The notes under the pieces were generated by a model. That model saw nothing but the letters and a program-made list of their open reading frames with translations, ran no database searches and was not told where the DNA came from. A DNA stretch of 64,000 nt, taken from positions 1 through 64,000 of the forward strand of contig JABABU010000024.1 of the NCBI GenBank assembly GCA_014238065.1, written 5' to 3'. The translations under genes were made by a program, and so were the position numbers. The first letter of the stretch is position 1. The number at the start of each line of letters is the position of its first letter. Of this stretch, positions 42,301 through 51,450 are shown piece by piece. This DNA is from Actinomycetota bacterium. Lineage in GTDB: Bacteria > Actinomycetota > Acidimicrobiia > Acidimicrobiales > Poriferisodalaceae.

Positions 42301-43057
42301 GGCTCAGGATCTCTACAGCGATGCGCTCGAGATGCTCGAAGACATCATCTCCGAGCGATGGATCGAGCCGCGAGCCGTTGTCGGGTTCTGGCCGGCCAAC
42401 GCCATCGACAGCGACATCGTTCTCTTCCATGACAGGACACGTTCGAGCGAACTCACTCGGCTGCACACCCTTCGCCAACAGGTGTTGCACCACGACGACA
42501 GACCGAACTTCGCCCTCGCCGACTTCATCTCACCGGCCGACAGCGGCCACAAGGATCACATCGGTGCCTTCGCGGTGACTGCGGGCACCGGCGTCGAAGC
42601 CAGGATGATCGCGTACGAGGCCGAGGGCGACGACTACCGGTCGATCATGCTGAAGGCATTGACAGATCGATTCGCGGAAGCCACGGCCGAATACATGCAT
42701 CACCGCGTCAGGACTGATCTGTGGGGCTACGAGACGCGCGAATACTCGAAAGGCGACATGATCCGCGAGCGCTACCAGGGCATCCGCCCAGCTCCCGGGT
42801 ATCCAGCCTGCCCGGATCACACCGAGAAGGGGACCATCTTCGACCTGCTCGATGTGCCGGGCCGCATCGGCGTCGAGCTCACCGAGAGCTACGCCATGAC
42901 GCCTGCAGCATCGGTCAGCGGACTGTATTTCTCACATCCAGAGAGCCGCTACTTCGGTGTTCGGAGGGTCGGGGAGGATCAACTCGTCGACTACGCAGAG
43001 CGAAAGGGCATCTCGGTCGACGAAGCCCGCCGCTGGCTGGCTCCTGTGCTTGGTTGA
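39317..43057 (+). CDS. metH: Cobalamin-dependent methionine synthase
   Basis: A 1246-aa full-length MetH. The homocysteine domain has the zinc cysteines at Cys274 (GLNCALG) and Cys337-Cys338 (GGCCGT). The pterin-binding domain follows ([19 protein letters not shown]). The cobalamin domain has the cobalt-binding His782 in DVHDIGKN. The C-terminal activation domain binds AdoMet through [16 protein letters not shown]. It moves the methyl group of 5-methyl-THF to homocysteine, linking folate and methionine cycles. ATG 39317 is used; GTG one codon before is possible. The upstream palindrome suggests transcriptional control. It may drain methyl groups from osmolyte demethylation, which is inference from the betaine and choline-sulfate genes in the window. 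Confidence 0.97.
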   Translation: MDSPDLDSLHDHLDRGLPHSADHDSKPVFGPATRLEEAMRDHILVMDGAMGTSIQALGLNEDDFRGERFLNHATPLAGNNDLLSITRPEVILKIHESFLDAGANLISTNTFNANAISQADYDLVELSRELNLAAALVARQAVDAAIAADPEIPRWVVGALGPTNRTASISPDVTDPSKRNVTFDELRHAYAEAIDGLVEGGADVLMVETIFDTLNAKAALYAIAEHRTRSGAELPVIVSGTITDRSGRTLSGQTPEAFWNSVRHINPVAVGLNCALGAAELKAHITELARVACVPISCHPNAGLPNELGEYEETAAEMAAVIESLAHAGVLNIVGGCCGTRPAHISAIAEAVAPLLPRETPIQSPGMRLSGLEPVLVDFDSLLVNVGERTNVTGSAKFAKLVLAEDFDAAAAVARDQVDNGAQVIDVNMDEGMLESEEAMTRFLNLIATEPDISRVPIMIDSSKWSVLEAGLKCVQGKPIVNSLSMKEGEEVFLAQAQEVLRYGAAVVVMAFDESGQAETREHKVAVCERAYELLVGIGFDPSDIIFDPNIFAVATGIEAHAEYGKAFIEATADIKERMPLVQVSGGLSNLSFSFRGNNALREAMHAVFLFHAVKAGLGMVIVNAGRLPVYDDIAVDLRERIEDVLFNRREDSTERLIEVAADAKETAAAAGADLTWREADVRQRLIHSLVHGIDEFVVGDTEQARVDSNRALDVIEGPLMDGMNAVGELFGAGKMFLPQVVKSARVMKKAVGHLEPFMEREGGSPGSAGTIVLATAKGDVHDIGKNIVGVVLRCNNYEVIDLGVMVSAATILETAREVGADGIGVSGLITPSLDEMVHVAAQMEAEGLDLPLLIGGATTSRVHTAVKIDPVRKGSVIYVADASRAVGIVTKLLGEGRDAIVAETAADYEAVRLERAEAQADRFVVPIAEATANKPDIGWEAASTIEPTFLGVETFDDFDLRDLATYIDWTPFFRTWDLAGGFPRILDDAVVGPAAQDLYSDALEMLEDIISERWIEPRAVVGFWPANAIDSDIVLFHDRTRSSELTRLHTLRQQVLHHDDRPNFALADFISPADSGHKDHIGAFAVTAGTGVEARMIAYEAEGDDYRSIMLKALTDRFAEATAEYMHHRVRTDLWGYETREYSKGDMIRERYQGIRPAPGYPACPDHTEKGTIFDLLDVPGRIGVELTESYAMTPAASVSGLYFSHPESRYFGVRRVGEDQLVDYAERKGISVDEARRWLAPVLG

Positions 43058-43202
43058 GTCTGATCAGACCGTTCTGCGGGATTCGATGAGGATCGTGTTG
43101 AAGGCGCCGTTGTTCTGCCTGAAACGGTTGAACGGCGGCTCTTCGTTCGGGGCGGACCGTGCCTGACGAACGCCACCGCGATCTGACGTATCGTCGCCAC
43201 TC

Positions 43203-44357
43203 ATGCCGGTCCACTTCACCGAAGCCGAGATGGCCGATCGCCGGGAGCGCGCTGCACTCGCCGTCCGCCAGGCTGGACTTGACGCGTTGTTGATGTTCAA
43301 ACAGGAATCGATGTATTGGCTCACCGGTTACGACACGTTCGGCTTCTCGATGTTCCAATGCATGGTGCTCCGTGCCGACGGAGCACTGTCGCTGCTGACC
43401 AGGGCTCCAGATCGCGGGACTGCCCTCTACACGTCAAACGTGACCGACATCAGAGTCTGGGCCGATGTCGAAGGAATGAATCCCGCCATGGACCTTCGTA
43501 ACATGCTGTTCGACCTCGGCCTGAGCTGCGCGGTGCTTGGCGTCGAGGTCGACTCTTATGGCCTCAAGGCGTCGAACTGGCTTGCCCTTGAGCACGAGGT
43601 TCTCAGGTTCTGCGAAAGATGGGAGGACGCTTCCTCTGTCGTGCAGGAGCTCCGGCGGACCAAGAGTCCTGCTGAGATCACATACATCCGTCGGGCCGCA
43701 GAGTTGGCCGACGACGCGTGGGATGTCGCTGTAGCTCGAGCCGGAGGGGGTGTCTCTGAGGCGGACGTCGTCGCTGACATGCAGGACGCCATCCTGCGGG
43801 GCGGCGGTGACTACGCAGGCAACGAACTCATCATTGGTTCGGGGCCGTCGGCCCTCATGGTCAGGTACACCTCGGGACGGCGAAAGATCGGAGAGAACGA
43901 CCAACTCACGCTCGAATGGTGCGGTGTGCAGCGGCGCTACCACGCTGCGATGATGCGAACCCTGCTCACCGGCACCGCCTCGTCGGAGCACGTCGACATG
44001 CACGAGGCTTGCGTCGAAGCGCTCGATGCATGTGAGGCCGCGATCAAGCCCGGGGCCACCCTCGGCGAGGTCTTCGAGGCCCATGCTGATGCACTGGACG
44101 ATGCCGGCTATCGCGCCCACAGAATGAACGCCTGCGGCTATGGCATGGGTGCGGTTTATGCCCCCATCTGGGTCGACTGGCCGATGATCTACGCAGCCAA
44201 CCCACTGACCATCGGCGCGAACCAGGTCTACTTCCTGCACATGATTCTGCTCGATCTCGAATCCCAGAGAGCGATGAATCTCGGCCACTCCGTGCTGGTG
44301 ACCGACGATGGCTGCGAGAGGCTGAGTCGATCGTCGCTCGAGCTCGTCGTGAAGTGA
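43203..44357 (+). CDS. M24-family protein without metal ligands, ectoine hydrolase (EutD/DoeA)-like
   Basis: A 384-aa pita-bread-fold protein. The five metal ligands of M24 peptidases are not kept: the first Asp region reads LTLEWCGVQRRYHAAMMRT (Glu238, then YH in place of the second Asp), the His of the HGxGH motif is missing in NACGYGMGAVY, and the last Glu positions are changed (FLHMILLDLE, NLGHSVLVTDDG). The E-x2-G-x3-RYH-x4-RT pattern and the GYGMGxxYxPxWxD segment resemble ectoine hydrolase EutD/DoeA, which opens the ectoine ring. Creatinase-like amidinohydrolase is the main alternative. Its stop overlaps the start of an EutA-like gene by 4 bases, as expected for ectoine-use clusters; eutB, eutC and eutE are not next to it. 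Confidence 0.78.
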   Translation: MPVHFTEAEMADRRERAALAVRQAGLDALLMFKQESMYWLTGYDTFGFSMFQCMVLRADGALSLLTRAPDRGTALYTSNVTDIRVWADVEGMNPAMDLRNMLFDLGLSCAVLGVEVDSYGLKASNWLALEHEVLRFCERWEDASSVVQELRRTKSPAEITYIRRAAELADDAWDVAVARAGGGVSEADVVADMQDAILRGGGDYAGNELIIGSGPSALMVRYTSGRRKIGENDQLTLEWCGVQRRYHAAMMRTLLTGTASSEHVDMHEACVEALDACEAAIKPGATLGEVFEAHADALDDAGYRAHRMNACGYGMGAVYAPIWVDWPMIYAANPLTIGANQVYFLHMILLDLESQRAMNLGHSVLVTDDGCERLSRSSLELVVK

Positions 44358-45097
44358 TGAGGGAAGGCATCGAGTTCGACGACGGCAGGTTCTATAGAGC
44401 AAAGCTCGGATTCGTGCTGCTCTCGATGGAGCAGACCATCGAGAGCGACATGATGCGACACGTCCCAGACGGGGTCGGCGTCCACTTCTCGAGGGCGCCG
44501 ATGCCGAATCAGGTGACGGCCGACAACCTGGCCGCGATGATCGATGGTCTGGCTGCTGCGGCCGCTCTGCTGGCGCCCGACGCCGATCTCGACGTGATGT
44601 GTTACGCCTGCACCTCGGGCAGTGTCGTGATGGGGGAGGACAGCGTGTGCCGCGAGCTGAAACGGGGCGCTCCGACGGCGGTCCCGACCACGCTCGTGTC
44701 AGGCGTTCTTGCTGCCCTCGACGCCATCGATGCTCGACGGATCGTGGTTGCGACCCCTTATCTCGATGAGGTCAACCGGATCGAGGCCGATTACATGAGC
44801 CGCCGTGGGTTCGATGTGCTCAGCATCGACGGTCTGAACATCACCGACGATGCCGACATGGTCCGGGTCACACCCGGCTATATCCGAGACTTCGCCGTGA
44901 GCCTTGATCACCCGGACGCTGATGCGATCTTCGTGAGCTGTGGTGCTCTGCGGACGATGGACGTGATTGACGACATCGAGGCTGCCACGGGCAAACCGTG
45001 CATCGCGAGCAACCAGGCGATGCTCTGGCATTGTCTTCGCCTTGCCGGAGTCAGCGACCATCTGGCCGGCCTGGGTCACCTCTTACGCATTCACTGA
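44354..45097 (+). CDS. EutA / maleate isomerase-like Asp/Glu racemase-fold protein
   Basis: A 247-aa protein of the Asp/Glu racemase superfamily. Two cysteines stand at the catalytic positions: Cys86 in YACTSGSVVMGED and Cys196 in VSCGALRTMDVIDDIE, followed by GKPCIASNQAMLWHCLRLAG. The CTSG and SCxxLR contexts are those of maleate cis-trans isomerase, arylmalonate decarboxylase and EutA of ectoine-use operons. The 4-base overlap with the EutD-like gene makes EutA the most likely identity, though its exact reaction in ectoine use is not settled. It may instead isomerise or racemise another diacid. Confidence 0.82.
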   Translation: MMREGIEFDDGRFYRAKLGFVLLSMEQTIESDMMRHVPDGVGVHFSRAPMPNQVTADNLAAMIDGLAAAAALLAPDADLDVMCYACTSGSVVMGEDSVCRELKRGAPTAVPTTLVSGVLAALDAIDARRIVVATPYLDEVNRIEADYMSRRGFDVLSIDGLNITDDADMVRVTPGYIRDFAVSLDHPDADAIFVSCGALRTMDVIDDIEAATGKPCIASNQAMLWHCLRLAGVSDHLAGLGHLLRIH

Positions 45098-45214
45098 AGG
45101 GCCGCCGCCGAGGCCTATCGGTCCAGGTTCGTCGACCCGACACCTTTCCACCCTCGAGTACTCAGAGGTTTCTTTCAACGCTTTGTACCTCCGGAGTGCG
45201 GTCGCGATTGTGGG

Positions 45215-46708
45215 TCACGTGAGGAGGGATTCGGCAAGCGAGCGGAGCTTGGCCTTTTGGATCTTGTTGCCGTTGGCGCTCGGGGTGGTCGGGAACGCGT
45301 CGATCGCGGTGACCCTGACCGGAACCTTGTACCTGGCCAGGAGCGAGGCGCAGTGTTCGATGGCAGCCTGCTCGTGGACCGGTCCTGATGCGATGACGAA
45401 GGCCACCGGCCGAGCACCGCTCGGCCGATCGACGGCCACGACCTGGGCGTCCTCGACGCCATCGATCTCCATCAGCGCCTGCTCGATCTCTGATGGAGCG
45501 ACCAGGAAGCCACCGAGACGCATCGCATCACCCATGCGTGCGATGTAGGTGAACGATCTGTCGCCGTCAGGTTCTGCGAGGTCGCCGGTGCAGAACCAGT
45601 CACCTTCGAACGCCGAGTCGGTGAGGTCGGCGTCGACGCGTTCGCCGCCCTCGGTGAGATAGCCGGCGAACAGGCTTGGCCCCTTGACGTGGAGTTCGCC
45701 GTCGACGACACGGTACGAAGCCTCCGGTGACATCAGCCGCCCGCCACCGGGCCAACGGGTGGCGACCTCATCGCTCGGGTTCCGGCCGGCGAAAAGAGCC
45801 TGAACCTCGCTCATGCCGTACAGCCCGAGTAGCTTCGCTCCCGCTGCTTCACAGCGTTCGACAATTCCGTCGAGGCTGGTGTTGAAACGGCCATATCCGC
45901 CGGCCCTGATGCTCGCCAAGTCGGCGCCGGCCTCGAGAAGACGGTGGAACATGTCATCGCTGCCATGCACTGTGGTCACTGCGTGTTCGGCGATGAGGGC
46001 TCCGGTCGATTCGGCATCGAACATTGCAGGCATCACGATCGATGCGCCGCCGGCGACAGCTGATGTGAAAGCGGTCATGCCGAACACACCACAGAGCGGC
46101 ATGGCGATGAGCGCGATGTCGTTCGAGTTCATCGGAAACGATCGAGCGACGTCTCGAGCATGCACAGCTATGGACCGTTGGAGATGGAGGACCATCTTCG
46201 GTTCGTTCGTGGTGCCTGATGTGGTGAACACCACGAACGGTGCGTCCGGACCGCCGACAGGGTCAGCTGCCGGCTGCATACGCATAGCGTCGACATCGTC
46301 GCCGCAAAGTGCGTCGACGCCATCTGGAACAAGCGGTCGCCGCGCCTGGTCGACGACCACGAGCCGACTCCCTGATCGCCGGATCAGCCGAGCCGCTTCA
46401 GTGGCGCTGTACCGGGTGTTGATCGAGACCGCCACAAAGCCCCCGGCGGCACACGCCGCCAGCATTCTCAAGTACGGCAACCCGTTCAGGTGCCACACTG
46501 CGATTCGGTCACCGGCCTCAAGTCCTCTGGTCGCCAAAGACGCCGCCACTCGACACCCATCGTCGGCCAGCGTGGCGACGGCGACGGTCGATCCGTCGTC
46601 GAACAGCACCTCAGAGCAGGACGATCCAAAGAGGTCGAGCACGTTAGGCACCCGTGATCTCACTCCCGCTAGAACCTGGTCGTCGGCGTGATGCGGGCCA
46701 TCGACCAC
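45215..46708 (-). CDS. AMP-dependent acyl-CoA synthetase/ligase
   Basis: A 497-aa ANL-superfamily enzyme. The phosphate loop is FTTSGTTNEPKMVLHL, the A5-like motif LLGLYGMSEVQALFAG, A7/A8 FCTGDLAEPDGDRSFTYIAR and A8 hinge near MRLGGFLVAPSEIEQALM, and the C-terminal catalytic Lys in SANGNKIQKAKLR. It activates a carboxylic acid to the acyl-CoA. It converges on the EutA-like gene (117 bases apart, with a weak CCTC/GAGG hairpin followed by TTTCTTT) and diverges from the urc operon. Substrate unknown; the URC end product 3-hydroxypropionate is one option, stated only as a guess. Confidence 0.9.
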   Translation of the reverse strand: MVDGPHHADDQVLAGVRSRVPNVLDLFGSSCSEVLFDDGSTVAVATLADDGCRVAASLATRGLEAGDRIAVWHLNGLPYLRMLAACAAGGFVAVSINTRYSATEAARLIRRSGSRLVVVDQARRPLVPDGVDALCGDDVDAMRMQPAADPVGGPDAPFVVFTTSGTTNEPKMVLHLQRSIAVHARDVARSFPMNSNDIALIAMPLCGVFGMTAFTSAVAGGASIVMPAMFDAESTGALIAEHAVTTVHGSDDMFHRLLEAGADLASIRAGGYGRFNTSLDGIVERCEAAGAKLLGLYGMSEVQALFAGRNPSDEVATRWPGGGRLMSPEASYRVVDGELHVKGPSLFAGYLTEGGERVDADLTDSAFEGDWFCTGDLAEPDGDRSFTYIARMGDAMRLGGFLVAPSEIEQALMEIDGVEDAQVVAVDRPSGARPVAFVIASGPVHEQAAIEHCASLLARYKVPVRVTAIDAFPTTPSANGNKIQKAKLRSLAESLLT

Positions 46709-46753
46709 TGTGACGAACGGTTTCTCCGGCCTGTGGCGCCGTCTTCAACGTGT

Positions 46754-46778
46754 GTTCAGCGACGAATGGGTGCTGAAC
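46754..46778. promoter_or_regulatory. Inverted repeat in the promoter region of the urc operon
   Basis: GTTCAGC at 46754-46760 and GCTGAAC at 46772-46778 are a perfect 7-bp inverted repeat with an 11-base spacer. They lie between the divergent CoA ligase (46708) and urc1 (46971). Spacing would put the half-sites about 18 bp apart centre to centre, suitable for a dimeric regulator. A chance repeat is possible. Confidence 0.3.
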
Positions 46779-46970
46779 GTCGTCGAGTATGGACGATTCG
46801 CTGTCTGCCATGTGGCCCCCTCGGCTTCTGTCGGATCGTACCCATCGGAGGTCCAGAGGCTCTAGTCGTGTCTGTGCGGCCAATTCGCTTCGGCGGGACC
46901 CGCCGAGGACATATTGATCTTCATGGGCCAACCCCGTACCTTCACGTTCCCCGGAGAGGTAGGGCCGAAG

Positions 46971-48203
46971 ATGTCAGAGACCCAGGTTCCAAACACCGTT
47001 CGGCTCACATCGCACGTCGGTTCGACAGCGCGGTTCCCGATCGTCTGGGGCGCGTCCGGTCCGCTGGAACGCGGCCCGATCGTGGCTGGCGCCCCTGACA
47101 CTCCTGGCCGAAACGCGATCGGCGCCCACCATGGCGCGGTGTCGGTGTATCGAGCGGTGGCTGTTGCTGCTGGTGGTCTCGATGCTGCTCATGTTCCAGA
47201 TCTCACCGACACCACCCCGACCGACGTCATCGGTCCGTGGCCGAGATGGGGCGACCCGAAGGCACTGGTGTCTCTCGACCCGTTCGGCGCAACCGTCTCG
47301 GAGCACTACGGCGACCTTATTGCCGGTGGCGCCAGGATCCAGCCGAGCATCGCGGTCACGCGGTCGCGGTTGAGGCTTCCTGAGACCGAAGTGGCGGTCG
47401 CCGTTGGATCGCTTGAGCCTGACGGCGATATCCTCCACGAGGACGGATCGATCGGTGTGACCAAGGCAGCCATCGAACCGGTCTGGTACCTGCCAGGAAT
47501 CGCGGAGCGTTTCGGAGTCGATGTCCACACGCTGAGGCGGGTGCTCTTCGAGCAGACCGGTGGGATGTTTCCCGAACTCGTCACCAGGCCTGACCTCGAC
47601 ATCTTCCTACCGCCGATCGGAGGCACGACCGTCTACATCATCGGCGGGCCGGAACGCCTCTCCGATGGATCGCCGGTGACAGCGCGGGTGCACGATGAGT
47701 GCAACGGATCCGACGTGTTCGGTTCCGACATTTGTACGTGCCGCCCGTATCTGATCCAAGCGGTGCACGGCTGCGTGAGCGACGCCCAGAAAGGCAGCGT
47801 CGGCGTCGTGGCGTACTTCCGCAAGGAGGGGAGGGCGCTTGGCGAGGTCACCAAGTTTCTGGTCTACAACGCCCGTAAGCGTCAGCCCGGCGGCGACGTG
47901 GCCCGCGAGTATTTCAACAGAACGGAATGTGTCGCCGGGGTGCAAGACGCTCGGTTCCAGCAACTCATGCCTGATGTTCTGGTGTGGCTTGGCATCGATC
48001 GGATCGAGCGGCTGATCTCGATGAGCAACGAGAAATACGACGCCATCGTCAGCTCCGGCATCGAAGTGGGCGATCGTGTCGAGATTCCACCAGAATCGAT
48101 ACCGGCCGATGCCTGGGTCGAGATCGAGGCAAAGCGCGCAGCCGGCTATTTCTCGTCGCGAGGCGCTTCCGATCTCGCGACCGAAGGCCGAGAGTTCGAT
48201 TGA
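46971..48203 (+). CDS. urc1: RibA-like GTP cyclohydrolase II homologue, uracil catabolism protein Urc1
   Basis: A 410-aa protein. The start at MSETQVPNTVRLTSH fits related proteins; ATG 46923 is an alternative. The C-terminal half is a GTP cyclohydrolase II domain: zinc motif C-x10-C-x-C in HDECNGSDVFGSDICTCRP, and YFRKEGRALGEVTKFLVYNA in place of the RibA GRGIGLxxK segment. The long N-terminal half (APTDVIG-like TTPTDVIGPWPRW, VSLDPFGATVSE, TKAAIEPVWYLPG, TGGMFPELVTRPD) is absent from riboflavin RibA and typical of Urc1. In yeast the URC pathway opens uracil at the nucleotide level. Next come urc4 (4-base overlap) and upp, which makes this assignment strong. Confidence 0.88.
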   Translation: MSETQVPNTVRLTSHVGSTARFPIVWGASGPLERGPIVAGAPDTPGRNAIGAHHGAVSVYRAVAVAAGGLDAAHVPDLTDTTPTDVIGPWPRWGDPKALVSLDPFGATVSEHYGDLIAGGARIQPSIAVTRSRLRLPETEVAVAVGSLEPDGDILHEDGSIGVTKAAIEPVWYLPGIAERFGVDVHTLRRVLFEQTGGMFPELVTRPDLDIFLPPIGGTTVYIIGGPERLSDGSPVTARVHDECNGSDVFGSDICTCRPYLIQAVHGCVSDAQKGSVGVVAYFRKEGRALGEVTKFLVYNARKRQPGGDVAREYFNRTECVAGVQDARFQQLMPDVLVWLGIDRIERLISMSNEKYDAIVSSGIEVGDRVEIPPESIPADAWVEIEAKRAAGYFSSRGASDLATEGREFD

Positions 48204-49369
48204 CGAGCGCCGATGTCGGCTTCTTGCGCTCTGCCGAGGCAGTTCGGACGCGCTGCCGATCGATGTACGAAGCGGCTCTCGCCGATGAGTTGGAGCACTT
48301 CACCGTTGAACCCGGCGCGTTCGACGAGGCTGCCCGTGCTATCGCCGATCAGGTCGAACTGTCCTACCCGGTCGGGCTGATCCCGATCCACGGGCGATTG
48401 AACCATTTACGCCGCCCGGGTTTCGACGGTGCAGCGATGGTGAAGGAGCAGTGTGGCAACAGTGTCGTCGACTTCGTGTTCGTGAGTGTTCTGCTCGACG
48501 CCGGCGCGGGTGCCCAGTGGCGATTCTTCGACGACGACGCCGGCGTGACGGCGCGTTCGGAGGGCCTTGCGGTCGCCAGTTTACGAGCCACTGAAGCGGG
48601 AGTCTTCTCGGCCAGTGCCGCGCCCTATGAGATCGACGGCGCGGGTTTGGCGAACCTCGACGGCGGTCGGGTCGCGGAATTGATGCAGCATCGCTCAGGC
48701 AACGAGATGGCCGGGTTCGAGGGCAGAGTCGATCTGTTGAGATCACTCGGCACAATCGTCATGCGACACGAAGCACCGTCGGTGGGCGCGATGTTGAGTG
48801 ACGAGATCGGCGGCGATCAACAGATCACCGGATCCAGTCTGCTCCGGTGGATCCTCGACCGCTTCAGCGATCTCTGGCCGGGTCGTGTGGTTGTGGACGG
48901 CTGCAATCTCGGCGACACATGGCGTCACCCCAGCGCAGGGGGAAAAGGAAACAGCGCCGGTCTCGTCCCGTTCCACAAACTCTCGCAGTGGCTCGCATAT
49001 TCGCTGGTCGAGCCGCTCGGCATGCTCGGGGTCAACGTCACAGAACTCGGCGGGCTCACCGGTCTTGCCGAGTATCGGAATGGCGGAATGATGCTGGAGA
49101 CCGGCGCGATCTCGCTCAGGTCCGACCCACCGGATGCGCCGATCTCGCCGGATGACCGCCTTGTTGTCGAGTGGCGTGCCCTCACCGTTGCGCTGCTCGA
49201 CGAGATGGTCGAGCGGGTACAGAGCTTTCTGCCCGTCGGTCGGGCAGGCCTCGGTCTCGGGGAGTTGCTCGAGGCAGGGACATGGCCCCTCGGACGTCGG
49301 TTCGCGTTCGACAGGTCGGCGAGTGGCGAGCCGCCGATACGCATCGTCTCCGACGGCACAGTTTTCTGA
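48200..49369 (+). CDS. urc4: DUF1688 protein, uracil catabolism protein Urc4
   Basis: A 389-aa protein. Start at TTG 48200, which overlaps the urc1 stop (TTGA); earlier codons would lie over 200 bases inside urc1. The opening FLRSAEAVRTRCRSMYEAAL, ELEHFTVEPGAFDEAAR, YPVGLIPIHGRLNHL, and later GDTWRHPSAGG, VPFHKLSQWLAYSLVEPL and LTGLAEYRNGGMMLETGAI are the conserved DUF1688/URC4 signposts. URC4 is required for uracil use in Lachancea kluyveri and pairs with urc1 in many bacteria; its biochemical step is not established. It ends 12 bases before the uracil phosphoribosyltransferase gene. Confidence 0.9.
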   Translation: MTSADVGFLRSAEAVRTRCRSMYEAALADELEHFTVEPGAFDEAARAIADQVELSYPVGLIPIHGRLNHLRRPGFDGAAMVKEQCGNSVVDFVFVSVLLDAGAGAQWRFFDDDAGVTARSEGLAVASLRATEAGVFSASAAPYEIDGAGLANLDGGRVAELMQHRSGNEMAGFEGRVDLLRSLGTIVMRHEAPSVGAMLSDEIGGDQQITGSSLLRWILDRFSDLWPGRVVVDGCNLGDTWRHPSAGGKGNSAGLVPFHKLSQWLAYSLVEPLGMLGVNVTELGGLTGLAEYRNGGMMLETGAISLRSDPPDAPISPDDRLVVEWRALTVALLDEMVERVQSFLPVGRAGLGLGELLEAGTWPLGRRFAFDRSASGEPPIRIVSDGTVF

Positions 49370-49381
49370 TGGAATGACGGA

Positions 49382-49954
49382 GTGACAACGGTGTCAATTC
49401 ATCAGACGGCAGCGTCCGAGGTCTATCTCGATCGGCTGCGTGATGAGTCGCGCGGCAGGGTGACCTTCAGAGATTCGCTTGCGAACATCACGACGCTCTT
49501 GGTCGCCGACGCACTGGCGACACTGGGCGATCCGGCCGGCGTTCTGTTGGTACCCATCATCAGGGGTGGTCTCGGTATGGTCGATGGAGCGCTGGCAGCT
49601 GCTCCGAGTGCCACCGTCGGCCACATCGGCGTCTACCGCGATCCGACCACACACGACGTCGTCGAGTACTACTCGAAGATTCCCGAACTTCCCGGAGCAC
49701 CGGCTGTCCTGCTCGACCCGATGCTCGCGACAGGCGGCACTGTGTTTGCAGCTGCAGGGTCCTTGGCCGCCGCCGGCTATGACGAGGTTCACGTTGCCAC
49801 GGTGATCGCGTCGAACACCGCCATCGAATTGTTGTCGGGTGTCAGCGCCGTCCGCCACATCTTCACATGCGCAGTCGACGACGGCGAACCGGAGGTCGGT
49901 GCTCTGTCGAATGGCCTCGGTGATGCCGGAGCCAGGCTTTACGGCACCCCGTAG
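49382..49954 (+). CDS. upp: Uracil phosphoribosyltransferase
   Basis: A 190-aa type I phosphoribosyltransferase starting at GTG. PRPP loop: VLLDPMLATGGT. Other UPRT features: RDSLANITTLL, VPIIRGGLGMVDGAL, HIGVYRDPTTHDVVEYYSKIP. The usual C-terminal uracil-binding segment (YIVPGLGDAGDRxFGT) is seen as LSNGLGDAGARLYGTP, shorter than in E. coli Upp (208 aa). It makes UMP from uracil and PRPP. In the URC pathway this is the entry step, so its place after urc1-urc4 fits catabolism rather than salvage only. Confidence 0.93.
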   Translation: MTTVSIHQTAASEVYLDRLRDESRGRVTFRDSLANITTLLVADALATLGDPAGVLLVPIIRGGLGMVDGALAAAPSATVGHIGVYRDPTTHDVVEYYSKIPELPGAPAVLLDPMLATGGTVFAAAGSLAAAGYDEVHVATVIASNTAIELLSGVSAVRHIFTCAVDDGEPEVGALSNGLGDAGARLYGTP

Positions 49955-49957
49955 CCC

Positions 49958-51418
49958 TTGGACGCCGCCGACGATCGAATACTCGGACCCAGGTATGGGC
50001 GCCTGTCATGGGCGATCCTCATCGCCACGTCGGTGCAGGCCTATGACTTCCTCTCGACGGCCGCCATCCTGCCTCAGATCGGTGACGATCTCGGTCGAGT
50101 GGGGTTGTTGCCGTGGGTGCTGACGGTCTTTCCCCTGTTCTCGGCGGTCGCTGTCCTTGCGGCAGGGCCTGTGATCGACAACCTCGGCGTTCGAGCGGTG
50201 TTCAGGGTCAGCATGATCACGGTGGTCGTGGCGAGTGCAGGCTCGGCCCTCGCTCCGTCTGTCATCACTCTCGTGGCCACTCGGGCTGTCAGCGGGTTGT
50301 CGTCCGGAATGATGATGGCTTCATCGCTGTCGCTCATCGGGTTGGCCTATCCGGCTCGAATCGTGCCGAAGGCTGTTGCGTTTCAGTCCTATGCGTGGGG
50401 GGCCATGGGTATCGTGGCCCCGGGTCTTGCTGCCGTGCTGACGAGGTGGACCAGTTGGCGCGTGGTCTTCCTCGTGGCGGTGCCGTTCGGGCTCATGGTT
50501 ATGAGGCTCGCCTGGCATCGAGTGCCTGCAACGGCGACACGCCAAAGGGACGAACCATTCGATGTGAGAGGCCTGGTACTGGTCGGTACTGCGACGGTGC
50601 TCACCTTGATGGCGGTCCAACGGCTCGATCGGATCTCGCTTCCGCTGTCGGTCGCGGCGTTCGCGCTTGGCAGCTGGTACTGGATCCACAGTGGATCGAG
50701 GCATCATGCGGTGGTCCAAAGACGCCATGTCGCGGCACTCCCGTTTGCCGCTTTGGCCGCGACGATGGCCCTGGGCTTTGGATCTGCGCTCTCCGTCGAT
50801 GCCTATCTGCCGCTCTATGTGCGTGGCGGAAGAGGTGCTTCGGTCAGCGTCGCAGCTTTCACCGTGGTGTTCCTCGGAACAGGTTGGGCGATCGCGGCCT
50901 ACGGCGTCGGGCGATGGATGGATCGATTCGGAGCCACTCGCGTAATTGTCGCCGGTTCAGTGGTGGTGACCGGTTCGCTGCCGGTCGGGGCGTTCTTGGT
51001 GTTCACCGGATCGTCGCTGTGGATGCTCTACGCGCTCATGACCATTCTGGGCTTCGGTGTCGGGTTTCTCACCACCGCTGGTCGGTCGCTTGTGCAACGC
51101 ATCAGCGATGCGGCCGAAATTGGAAGGGCGAACTCATCGAACCAGTTCGTACGGATGCTCGGGCTGTCGTGCGGCACAGCGCTGGCTGGTGGCGTGCTTC
51201 TGTTCGTGGTCAACCACCGCCATGGCAGCGTTGCCGAAGTGCAAGATCTGCTTTCGGGGGATCACCATGTGACGAGCGCCGGGCTCGCCGAAGCAGTCAG
51301 CGTCGGATATGGGTGGGCATTCGTCTTGGCCAGCATGCTCGGAGCGGTCGGGTTGCTGTTCGCGGTGGTGCTGCATCGCACGCTGAATGTTGGCTCAGCG
51401 GAGGCTTCGACCGGATAG
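49958..51418 (+). CDS. MFS transporter, DHA2-like drug/solute exporter family
   Basis: A 486-aa membrane protein starting at TTG 3 bases after the upp stop. It has about 14 hydrophobic segments. Recognisable parts: LSWAILIATSVQAYDFLSTAAILP in helix 1, GPVIDNLGVRAVFRVSM (motif A-like), GLSSGMMMASSLSLIGLAYPA (helix 4-5, motif B/C region), and a second half beginning around residue 250. Its tight position in the urc operon suggests transport of uracil, another pyrimidine or a product, although the subfamily includes multidrug exporters. Confidence 0.87.
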   Translation: MDAADDRILGPRYGRLSWAILIATSVQAYDFLSTAAILPQIGDDLGRVGLLPWVLTVFPLFSAVAVLAAGPVIDNLGVRAVFRVSMITVVVASAGSALAPSVITLVATRAVSGLSSGMMMASSLSLIGLAYPARIVPKAVAFQSYAWGAMGIVAPGLAAVLTRWTSWRVVFLVAVPFGLMVMRLAWHRVPATATRQRDEPFDVRGLVLVGTATVLTLMAVQRLDRISLPLSVAAFALGSWYWIHSGSRHHAVVQRRHVAALPFAALAATMALGFGSALSVDAYLPLYVRGGRGASVSVAAFTVVFLGTGWAIAAYGVGRWMDRFGATRVIVAGSVVVTGSLPVGAFLVFTGSSLWMLYALMTILGFGVGFLTTAGRSLVQRISDAAEIGRANSSNQFVRMLGLSCGTALAGGVLLFVVNHRHGSVAEVQDLLSGDHHVTSAGLAEAVSVGYGWAFVLASMLGAVGLLFAVVLHRTLNVGSAEASTG

Positions 51419-51450
51419 ACAAGCGGTCGTGGATGAGGCAGTCTCGAAGT

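Noticed and set aside
43058-43069. GTCTGATCAGAC, a 12-bp palindrome right after metH
   Set aside because: Short, no loop for a terminator and no U run; this length can occur by chance in 64 kb.
45140-45180. Terminator between the convergent EutA-like and CoA ligase genes
   Set aside because: CCTC/GAGG with a following TTTCTTT is too weak a stem to call, though a terminator is expected here.
50113-51450. Long + strand open frame running into the first M20 gene
   Set aside because: It lies entirely over the MFS gene in another frame, reads as Arg/Gly/Cys-rich low-sense protein, and the M20 family similarity begins only at about 51451.
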